A stretch of DNA of 35,935 nucleotides from Micromonospora okii (lineage in GTDB: Bacteria > Actinomycetota > Actinomycetes > Mycobacteriales > Micromonosporaceae): contig NZ_BBZF01000012.1 in NCBI RefSeq assembly GCF_020884795.1, positions 145,300 to 181,234 on the forward strand, read 5' to 3'. The position numbers and the translations under genes are program-made. Positions 30,105 to 35,935 of this stretch are shown here, piece after piece; position 1 is the first letter of the stretch; each line of letters begins with the position of its first letter. The notes below the pieces were generated by a model. The model was given only the letters and a program-made list of their open reading frames with translations, searched no databases and was not told the DNA's origin.

Positions 30105-31070
30105 GTGCTGAAGAACGTCGCTGCTGTCGTCGGTGACCACGTCGCGGCGTTCGAGCTCGGCGTGATCAGCGAGGTCTTCGGGATGGACCGCACCTCGGCC
30201 GGCCTGCCCCGCTACGACTTCGCGGTGTGCGCGGTGCAGCCGGGCCGGATTCCCAGCACCTCCGGCTTCGCCATCCACGTCGAGCAGGGGCTGGACCGCC
30301 TCGCCACCGCAGACCTGATCGCCGTGCCCGCGTGGACCGACCGGGACGTCGCACCCCCGGCCCCGCTCGTCGCCGCCCTGCACGACGCGGTCGGGCGGGG
30401 CGCGACCGTGCTCGCGGTCTGCTCGGGAGCCTTCCTGCTGGCCGCCGCCGGGATGCTCGACGGCCGCCGCGCGGCAACCCACTGGCAGTACGCCGCCACG
30501 CTGGCCCGCCGGTACCCCTCGGTGCACGTCGACGCCAACGTGCTCTACGTCGAGGACGGCCCCGTCGTCACCAGCGCGGGCACCGCCGCCGCCATCGACG
30601 CCTGCCTGCACCTCGTACGCCGTGCGCACGGCGCCACCACCGCCAACGCCCTCGCCCGACGCATGGTCGTCCCGGCGCACCGCACGGGCGGGCAGGCCCA
30701 GTTCATCCAGGCGCCGGTGCCCGCATCCGGCGGCAGCGACCTAGGCGACCTGCTGGAGTGGGTCCGACAACACCTCGCCGAGCCGTTGACCGTCGACCAG
30801 CTCGCCGCCCGCGCGCACATGTCACCGCGAACGTTCGCCCGTCGGTTCACCGCAGCCACCGGCACCACGCCCCACCAGTGGATCATCGACCAGCGGCTGT
30901 TGCTGGCCGAACATTTCCTCGAAGACACCGAGATGACGATCGAGCAGATCGCCGCCCGCTGCGGTCTCGGCACCCCCGACACCCTGCGGCACCACTTCAC
31001 CCGACGCAGGCACACCAACCCCAGCACCTACCGCCGCACCTTCCACACCCGCACGACCGCCGGGGCGTGA
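30105..31070 (+). CDS. GlxA-family transcriptional regulator (DJ-1/PfpI domain plus AraC helix-turn-helix)
   Basis: This 321-aa protein's N-terminal half is a DJ-1/PfpI-like amidotransferase-fold domain: VAAFELGVISEVFGMDR at the start, DLIAVPAWTD, and the nucleophile-elbow motif LAVCSGAFLLAAAGMLDGR with Cys. The C-terminal third has two AraC helix-turn-helix units (LTVDQLAARAHMSPRTFARR and MTIEQIAARCGLGTPDTLRH). The domain order and length are typical. The frame opens at 30021, but GTG 30105 matches the family start and keeps the divergent operator outside the gene. The ligand is unknown. It probably controls the divergent rhodanese gene. Confidence 0.9.
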   Translation: MLKNVAAVVGDHVAAFELGVISEVFGMDRTSAGLPRYDFAVCAVQPGRIPSTSGFAIHVEQGLDRLATADLIAVPAWTDRDVAPPAPLVAALHDAVGRGATVLAVCSGAFLLAAAGMLDGRRAATHWQYAATLARRYPSVHVDANVLYVEDGPVVTSAGTAAAIDACLHLVRRAHGATTANALARRMVVPAHRTGGQAQFIQAPVPASGGSDLGDLLEWVRQHLAEPLTVDQLAARAHMSPRTFARRFTAATGTTPHQWIIDQRLLLAEHFLEDTEMTIEQIAARCGLGTPDTLRHHFTRRRHTNPSTYRRTFHTRTTAGA

Positions 31071-31128
31071 GCCGGCTGCCGCCGGGCCGTGTCTCCCCGG
31101 CCGCCCGGGATCTCTACCCCAAGATCCG

Positions 31129-31190
31129 CGCAACTTCGGGGAAAGTGCGGCCAATTCGCGCCGTCAGGCCCCACTTTCCCCGAAGTTGCG
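31129..31190. repeat. Long perfect palindrome between convergent genes (REP-like, possible terminator)
   Basis: CGCAACTTCGGGGAAAGTG (31129-31147) is perfectly inverted at 31172-31190. The stem extends inward to 24 pairs with one mismatch (arms 31129-31152 and 31167-31190), loop 14 nt. It lies in the 147-bp gap between the GlxA-type regulator stop (31070) and the HxlR stop (31218). It could end both transcripts, but its length and symmetry also suit a dispersed palindromic element. It differs from the palindrome at 22740-22804. Confidence 0.8.
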
Positions 31191-31217
31191 GAGGGCACCT
31201 TGCCGGCGCGCTGCGCC

Positions 31218-31640
31218 TCAGCGGATCTCGTTGTCGGGGTGGTCGGCGTCGTAGGCCAAGCGGGCCTGGGCGATGGCCGCGCGGTGCGCCAGTGACCAGT
31301 CGGCGAGTGCCTTGACGAGGTGGGTCAGGCTCGCGCCGGTGTCGGTGAGGCGGTAGTCGACCTGGGCGGGCACGGTCGGGTACACGGTGCGGAGGACGAG
31401 GCCGTCCCGCTCCAGGCGGCGCACCGTGAGGGTCAGCATGCGCTGGGAGATCCCGTCGATGGCGCGCTGGAGCTGACGGAACCGCCGGGGCCCGTTGGCG
31501 AGTTCGACGATCACGAGGACAGACCACTTGTCGCCCACCCGATCGAGGACGTCCCGGATGCCGCAGTCCGGGTGGTCCGGCTGCCCGCATGGTTCGAGCG
31601 CGGCGGCTCCCGTGGTTACGTCGGTGTGCGTGGGTGACAC
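31218..31640 (-). CDS. HxlR-family transcriptional regulator (possible redox/quinone sensor)
   Basis: This 140-aa protein is a winged helix-turn-helix of the HxlR type: VLDRVGDKWSVLVIVELANG, then FRQLQRAIDGISQRMLTLTV and LERDGLVLRTVYPTVPAQV for recognition helix and wing, ending with the dimer helix. Cys26 (PDCGIRDVLDRVG) sits where YodB/QorR-type members have their thiol sensor; Cys18 is a second one. The start is GTG at 31640 with AAGGAGG seven bases upstream. It is divergent from an NAD(P)-binding reductase, the usual arrangement for QorR-like repressors, which respond to quinones, diamide or similar electrophiles. Confidence 0.92.
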   Translation of the reverse strand: MSPTHTDVTTGAAALEPCGQPDHPDCGIRDVLDRVGDKWSVLVIVELANGPRRFRQLQRAIDGISQRMLTLTVRRLERDGLVLRTVYPTVPAQVDYRLTDTGASLTHLVKALADWSLAHRAAIAQARLAYDADHPDNEIR

Positions 31641-31679
31641 GAGACTGCCTCCTTGTGGGCCGCCGGGCGCCGGTTCAGG

Positions 31680-31702
31680 CTCTTACCGTAGTTACCGAAG
31701 AG
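31680..31702. promoter_or_regulatory. Candidate HxlR operator in divergent promoter
   Basis: CTCTT (31680-31684) and AAGAG (31698-31702) are inverted around ACCGTAGTTACCG. Inside is a direct repeat, TTACCG, at 31683-31688 and 31692-31697. The site lies between the divergent starts at 31640 and 31728, next to the likely -10 region of the reductase. HxlR regulators typically bind one such short inverted site and repress both genes. Confidence 0.5.
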
Positions 31703-31727
31703 AACCACGGCAGGAGACCGAACCGCA

Positions 31728-32543
31728 ATGATCATGGTGACCGGCGCCAACGGACAGCTCGCCTCCCGCACGCTCGCGGAGCTGGCCGAGCGAGGGGTGC
31801 CCGCCCTGGGAGGGAGCCGCACTCCCACCGACGCACAGCGCCACCTCGACTTCGACGACCCCGCCACCCTCGACCTCACCGGCGTCTCGACCCTGCTCCT
31901 CGTCTCGGCCGGGTACGCCGAGGACGACCAGGTCGTCGCCCGTCACCGGACCGTTCTCGACGCTGCGCGCCGCGACGGGGTGACCCACGTGGTCTACACC
32001 AGCCTGACCGGCGCCGGTGACCACCTCGGGTTCGCACCCGCCCACCGGGCCACCGAGCGGATGGTCAGGGGCAGCGGGCTCGCGTGGACCGTACTCCGCA
32101 ACGGGCTGTACGCCGAGCTCTTCGGCGCCCTGCTCACCTGGACCCCCGACGGCCTGGAGTCGGCGTTCGGCACCGGCGCTCTCGCCGCGGTGGCGCGGGC
32201 GGACCTGGCAGCCGCCGCAGCCGTCGTCGCAGGCGAGCCGACCGCGCACGCCGGCAGGGTCTACGACCTGGTCGGCGACCCGATCACCGCCGGCGACGTC
32301 GCCGAGCGTCTCGGCGTCCCCCACCGCACGATCGGGCTGGGTGAGTACCGCAGCCGCCTGCTCGGCGACGCCAACCTGCTGCCGTTCCAGCCGCCGATGC
32401 TCGCCTCGATCGCCACCGGTGTCCGCCACGGGTTCCTCGACGACACCGGCCCCGACCTCGCGCGCCTGCTGGGTCGGCCGCTCACGGATCCGCTCACCGT
32501 CGCCGCCGATGCCGCAGCCGCCGCGCGCCCCGGCACGCACTGA
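31728..32543 (+). CDS. NAD(P)-binding reductase of the NmrA/QorB type
   Basis: This 271-aa atypical short-chain dehydrogenase opens with the Rossmann glycine motif VTGANGQLASRTLAELAERG. The middle (STLLLVSAGYAEDDQVVARH, HVVYTSLTGAGDH, LAWTVLRNGLYAE) matches the NmrA-like/QorB-like family, which includes NADPH:quinone reductases and redox sensors. Length is typical. AGGAG lies at 31712-31716; ATG 31734 is an alternative start. It is probably repressed by the divergent HxlR regulator and induced by an electrophile. A link to a quinone-like polyketide product is possible but unproven. Confidence 0.88.
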   Translation: MIMVTGANGQLASRTLAELAERGVPALGGSRTPTDAQRHLDFDDPATLDLTGVSTLLLVSAGYAEDDQVVARHRTVLDAARRDGVTHVVYTSLTGAGDHLGFAPAHRATERMVRGSGLAWTVLRNGLYAELFGALLTWTPDGLESAFGTGALAAVARADLAAAAAVVAGEPTAHAGRVYDLVGDPITAGDVAERLGVPHRTIGLGEYRSRLLGDANLLPFQPPMLASIATGVRHGFLDDTGPDLARLLGRPLTDPLTVAADAAAAARPGTH

Positions 32544-32566
32544 CGCAGGACGGGGCCGCCCACAGC

Positions 32567-32623
32567 TAGGGGTCGACGGTCCTGTCTAGGGGTGTGCCGT
32601 TTCCTGCCGGTTTCCCGTAGGGT
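32567..32623 (+). promoter_or_regulatory. Candidate promoter of the phosphoesterase with two TAGGGGT elements
   Basis: TAGGGGT occurs at 32567-32573 and again at 32587-32593, exactly 20 bp apart in direct orientation. After the second copy, 24 nt lead to TAGGGT (32618-32623), a plausible -10. The GTG start of the phosphoesterase is at 32714, so the leader would be about 85 nt. Two copies on the same DNA face suggest cooperative binding of an activator. Confidence 0.55.
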
Positions 32624-32713
32624 CGGAGCCCGACAGGTTGTCGTCCCCGCGTGCGCGCGGGGGCGGGCGGTGGGGGAGGGTGCGCGGGTGCCCGGAGGTA
32701 CGGGAGGTGCCCT

Positions 32714-33571
32714 GTGACCGGCTCCCAGGGCGGCCGGCTCCTCGCGATCAGCGACCTGCACGTCGTGTACGCCGAGAACAAGGCCGTCGTGGAGGCGCTG
32801 CGCCCCGACGACGACGGGGACTGGCTGATCGTCGCCGGTGACGTCGGCGAGTTCGCCGCCGACATCGAGTGGGCGCTCGGCCTGCTCCGCGACCGGTTCG
32901 CCAAGGTCATCTGGGCGCCGGGCAACCACGAGCTGTGGACGCCCCGGGACGACGCTCTCCAGTTGCGCGGCGAGGCCCGCTACCGGCACCTCGTGGAGCT
33001 GTGCCGCCGCCTCGGCGTGGTGACCCCGGAGGACCCGTACCCCGTCTGGGACCGCGACGGCGACCCGGTGCTGGTCGCCCCACTCTTCGTCGGGTACGAC
33101 TACACGTGGCGGCCCCCCGGCACGTACACGAAGGAGCAGGCGCTGGCCCTGGCGCACGAGACCGGCGTCGTCTGCACCGACGAGATCCTGCTGCACCCCG
33201 ACCCGTACCCGAGCCGGGACGCCTGGTGCCGGGCGCGGGTCGCGCACACCGAGCGGCGGCTCGACGCGGAACGCGGCGGGCTGCCCACCGTGCTGGTCAA
33301 CCACTACCCGCTGGTCCGCGAGCCGACCCGCATCCTGCGCTTCCCCGAGTTCGCCCAGTGGTGCGGCACGGACCTGACCGCCGACTGGCACCTGCGCTAC
33401 GACACCCGGGTCGCCGTCTACGGCCACCTGCACATCCCCCGCACCACCTGGTACGACGGCGTCCGGTTCGAGGAGGTCTCCGTCGGCTACCCGCGCGAGT
33501 GGCGTCGCCGCGCCACCCCGCCGGGGCAGTTGCGGGTGATCCTGCCGGCCCCCGCCCGCCGCTCCGGCTGA
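32714..33571 (+). CDS. Metallophosphoesterase, PptH-like (candidate carrier-protein phosphopantetheine hydrolase)
   Basis: This 285-aa calcineurin-fold metallophosphoesterase has all metal motifs: ISDLH (Asp14, His16), LIVAGDVGE, APGNHELW, VLVNHYPL and GHLH. The segments FAKVIWAPGNHELW, DPYPSRDAWC and YDGVRFEEVSVGYPREWRRR resemble, from memory, mycobacterial PptH (Rv2795c), which strips phosphopantetheine from acyl carrier proteins and opposes the transferase PptT. PptH is about 324 residues; this one is shorter at its C-terminus. In mycobacteria the gene adjoins the transferase, but none is in this window. The start is GTG 32714 with GGGAGG at 32702-32707. Its promoter shares the TAGGGGT layout of the PKS genes, supporting a role on this pathway's carrier proteins. 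A generic phosphatase role cannot be excluded. Confidence 0.88.
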   Translation: MTGSQGGRLLAISDLHVVYAENKAVVEALRPDDDGDWLIVAGDVGEFAADIEWALGLLRDRFAKVIWAPGNHELWTPRDDALQLRGEARYRHLVELCRRLGVVTPEDPYPVWDRDGDPVLVAPLFVGYDYTWRPPGTYTKEQALALAHETGVVCTDEILLHPDPYPSRDAWCRARVAHTERRLDAERGGLPTVLVNHYPLVREPTRILRFPEFAQWCGTDLTADWHLRYDTRVAVYGHLHIPRTTWYDGVRFEEVSVGYPREWRRRATPPGQLRVILPAPARRSG

Positions 33572-33739
33572 CCCGCCGACGCCCCTGCCCCGCTCCGCCC
33601 GACCTTCCTTCCCGGCCCCGCCGACGCCCCTGCCCGAGCCCTCCGGGCCGGCCTCGCCGGGCCGGTCCGACCCGCCCCGACGGGGCCGGTTCCACCCGCC
33701 TCATCCTGCGAATACTCCGCCCGAGCGGTGCCCCGCCGG
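33572..33739. repeat. Direct repeat and GC-rich hairpins downstream of the phosphoesterase
   Basis: The 431 bp between the phosphoesterase and PKS3 contain no convincing gene. CCCGCCGACGCCCCTGCCC occurs at 33572-33590 and again, identical, at 33617-33635. The stretch to about 33700 can form GC-rich hairpins (for example around GGGCCGGCCTCGCCGGGCC) that may act as terminator. No U-tract is seen. The second half of the gap (33740-34002) is the PKS3 promoter and leader. Confidence 0.5.
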
Positions 33740-33795
33740 GAGGGTCGATTGAGGGGTCCGTAGGGGTTGGGCGGCTGTGCGCCGCTCAGTACCGT
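33740..33795 (+). promoter_or_regulatory. Candidate promoter of PKS3 with TAGGGGT element array
   Basis: GAGGGT (33740-33745), GAGGGGT (33751-33757) and TAGGGGT (33761-33767) run in direct orientation, the last two exactly 10 bp apart. After 22 nt comes TACCGT (33790-33795), a plausible -10; TTGGGC (33767-33772) would be the -35 with a 17-nt spacer. The leader to the PKS3 ATG is about 200 nt and contains two tiny open frames (ATG 33881, 3 codons; ATG 33946, 11 codons) of unknown meaning. Confidence 0.5.
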
Positions 33796-34002
33796 CCACT
33801 CACGGTGGCGGTCATGACACCGGAAATCCCGGGGGCGGACGGTGCGGCGGCGTGCGGGCGATCAGCGGTGAGGACACGACATGAAGCGGTGACTGCGTCC
33901 CTCTCGCCATCGGTCGTCCCCGGTCGATCACGCCGGGTCCAATCGATGGCTTCCTCAGTGTTCGGCGGAATCGGTCGATAGCAAGCTCCGGGCGGGTGGG
34001 TC

Positions 34003-35935
34003 ATGGCGGACGAGAAGAAGCTCCTCGAACACCTGAAGTGGGTGACCACCGAACTCCGCCAGGCGCACCGGCGCCTGGCGGAACTGGAGAACTCCGAGCC
34101 GGAGCCCCTCGCCGTCGTCGGCATGGCGTGCCGGTTCCCCGGCGGCGTCGGCTCGCCCGAGGAGCTGTGGGACCTGGTCGTCGCGGGCACCGACGCCACA
34201 TCGACGTTCCCCACCGACCGGGGCTGGGACCTGGCCCGGCTGTACGACCCGGACCCCGACCACCCCGGCACCTCGTACAGCGACCGGGGCGGCTTCCTGC
34301 GCGACGCCGGCCACTTCGACCCGACGCTGTTCGGCATCTCGCCGCGCGAGGCCCTCGCGATGGACCCGCAGCAGCGCCTGCTGCTGGAGAGCACCTGGGA
34401 GCTGTTCGAGCGCGCCGGCATCGACGCGGGCTCGCTGCGCGGCAGCCGCACCGGCGTCTTCGTCGGCACCGCCGGGCAGGACTACGCCACCGTGCTCCGC
34501 CGCCTTCCCTCCGGCGCCGAGGGGTACGTCCTCACCGGCACCGCCGCCAGCGTCATCTCCGGCCGCCTCGCCTACTCGTTCGGCCTGGAGGGGCCGGCGG
34601 TCACCATCGACACCGCCTGCTCGTCCTCCCTGGTCGCCCTGCACCTGGCCGGCCAGGCCCTGCGCGACGGCGAGTGCGACCTCGCCGTGGCCGGCGGCGT
34701 CAGCGTGATGGCCACCCCCGGCGGCTTCGTCGAGTTCTCCCGCCAGCGGGGCCTCGCCGCCGACGGCCGCTGCAAGGCGTTCTCCGCCGACGCGGACGGC
34801 ACCGGCTGGGCCGAGGGCGTCGGCCTGGTGCTCGTCGAGCGGCTCTCCGACGCCCAGCGCAACGGCCACCCGGTCCTGGCCGTCATCCGGGGCAGCGCGG
34901 TCAACCAGGACGGGGCCAGCAGCGGCCTCACCGCCCCCAACGGCCCCGCCCAGCAGCGGGTCATCCGGCAGGCCCTGGAGAACGCCGGCCTCGCCCCCGC
35001 CGACGTGGACGCCGTCGAGGCGCACGGCACCGGCACCCGGCTCGGCGACCCGATCGAGGCGCAGGCGCTCATCGCCACGTACGGGCAGGACCGGCCCGCC
35101 GACCGGCCGCTCTGGCTCGGCTCCCTGAAGTCGAACCTGGGCCACACCCAGGCCGCCGCCGGCGTCGGCGGCGTGATCAAGATGGTCATGGCGATGCGGC
35201 ACGGGCTCCTCCCGGCGACCCTGCACGTCGAGCGCCCCACCCCGCACGTCGACTGGACGGGCGGCGCGGTCTCCCTGCTCACCGAGGCCCGCCCCTGGGA
35301 CGGGGAGCCGGGGCGGCCCCGCCGCGCCGCCGTGTCGTCGTTCGGGATGAGCGGCACCAACGCCCACCTCGTCCTGGAGCAGGCCCCCGAGCCGGCTCCC
35401 GAGGCCGTCGCCGGGGACGCGCGGGAACTCCCGGCGGTCCCGGTCGTGCTCTCGGCCGCGCACCCCGCCGCGCTCGCCGCCCAGGCGGGCCGCTGGGCCG
35501 CCTGGCTCGACGCCGACGCCGACGCGCGCCCCCTGGACGTGGCGTTCTCCTCGGTCACCGCCCGGTCCGCACTGGACAGCCGGGCCGTCGTGGGCGCCGC
35601 CGGCCGGGACGACCTGCTGGCGGGGCTGCGCGCCCTGGCGGCGGGCTCGCCGTCCGGCGCCGTGGTCGCGGGCCAGGCGACCGAGCGGGGCCCGCTCGCG
35701 GTGCTGTTCTCCGGGCAGGGCGCGCAGCGCGCGGGCATGGGCCGGGAGTTGTACGCGGAGTTCCCCGTCTTCGCCGCCGCGCTCGATGAGGTGTGCGCGC
35801 ACCTGGACCGGGCGTTGCCGAAGCCGTTGAGGGCGGTGCTGTTCGCGGAGGCGGGCACGCCGGAGGCGGGGTTGCTGGATCAGACGGTGTTCACCCAGGC
35901 GGGTCTGTTCGCCGTGGAGGTGGCGCTGTTCCGGC
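34003..35935 (+). CDS. Type I polyketide synthase, 5' part: docking helix, KS, start of AT (truncated by window end)
   Basis: The frame is open for 644 codons to the window edge. Residues 1-32 form an N-terminal docking helix ([20 protein letters not shown]) of the same class as PKS1 and PKS2, so it takes a chain from an upstream PKS and is not a loading module. KS spans about 34-455, with Cys206 (DTACSSS), His341 (EAHGTGT) and KSNLGHTQ, so it should be active. AT begins near [14 protein letters not shown]. By comparison with the other modules, the GHSxGE serine would fall about 30 bp beyond the window, so its extender cannot be predicted. The start is ATG 34003 with a weak G-rich ribosome site (GGTGGG). 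Codon use is nearly pure C/G at wobble, unlike the patchy PKS2, except the last 100 or so bases, which turn GT-rich. Confidence 0.95.
   Translation, partial: MADEKKLLEHLKWVTTELRQAHRRLAELENSEPEPLAVVGMACRFPGGVGSPEELWDLVVAGTDATSTFPTDRGWDLARLYDPDPDHPGTSYSDRGGFLRDAGHFDPTLFGISPREALAMDPQQRLLLESTWELFERAGIDAGSLRGSRTGVFVGTAGQDYATVLRRLPSGAEGYVLTGTAASVISGRLAYSFGLEGPAVTIDTACSSSLVALHLAGQALRDGECDLAVAGGVSVMATPGGFVEFSRQRGLAADGRCKAFSADADGTGWAEGVGLVLVERLSDAQRNGHPVLAVIRGSAVNQDGASSGLTAPNGPAQQRVIRQALENAGLAPADVDAVEAHGTGTRLGDPIEAQALIATYGQDRPADRPLWLGSLKSNLGHTQAAAGVGGVIKMVMAMRHGLLPATLHVERPTPHVDWTGGAVSLLTEARPWDGEPGRPRRAAVSSFGMSGTNAHLVLEQAPEPAPEAVAGDARELPAVPVVLSAAHPAALAAQAGRWAAWLDADADARPLDVAFSSVTARSALDSRAVVGAAGRDDLLAGLRALAAGSPSGAVVAGQATERGPLAVLFSGQGAQRAGMGRELYAEFPVFAAALDEVCAHLDRALPKPLRAVLFAEAGTPEAGLLDQTVFTQAGLFAVEVALFR

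Overview
The window is very GC-rich (roughly 73% G+C by eye) with strong C/G wobble bias. It carries modular type I polyketide synthase (PKS) genes of actinomycete type, actinobacterial XRE/TPR, GlxA and HxlR regulators, and palindromic intergenic repeats. A Micromonosporaceae chromosome, probably Micromonospora, fits best. That assignment is inference; no rRNA or other marker gene is present.

Layout. (1) 1-2025, tailoring end: the C-terminus of a flavin monooxygenase of the phenol-hydroxylase type, an EryG/AveD-like SAM methyltransferase, a strong bidirectional terminator, and a type II thioesterase on the minus strand. (2) 2026-2310: divergent control region between the thioesterase and the first PKS gene. 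(3) 2311-21913: two collinear PKS genes. The first has one module, KS-AT-DH-KR-ACP. The second has three KS-AT-KR-ACP modules. All four ATs carry the malonyl-CoA signature (GHSIGE/HAFH). The KR fingerprints read B, B, A1, A1, so the predicted product is one enoyl unit followed by three 1,3-spaced secondary alcohols. (4) 22059-32543, about 10.5 kb of genes that do not look like polyketide biosynthesis: a membrane protein, a secreted M14 carboxypeptidase, two XRE/TPR regulator loci, a zinc-ribbon membrane peptide, a divergent rhodanese/GlxA pair and a divergent HxlR/NAD(P)-binding reductase pair. (5) 32714-33571: a metallophosphoesterase resembling PptH, the mycobacterial enzyme that removes phosphopantetheine from carrier proteins. 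(6) 34003-window end: the start of a third PKS gene (docking helix, KS, start of AT), cut just before the AT active site.

How it fits together. PKS1 and PKS2 have matching docking ends and lie 46 bp apart, so they should act in sequence. No loading module or chain-terminating thioesterase is present, so this is an internal part of a larger assembly line. The main finding is a shared promoter layout. A TAGGGGT heptamer lies 22-24 nt upstream of a TA-N3-T hexamer, overlapping the expected -35, at four promoters: the thioesterase, PKS1, the PptH-like phosphoesterase and PKS3. By my reading the non-biosynthetic genes lack it. This links the two PKS blocks and the phosphoesterase into one probable regulon despite the genes between them, and suggests carrier-protein phosphopantetheine turnover may be a regulated part of this pathway. 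The regulator is not in the window.
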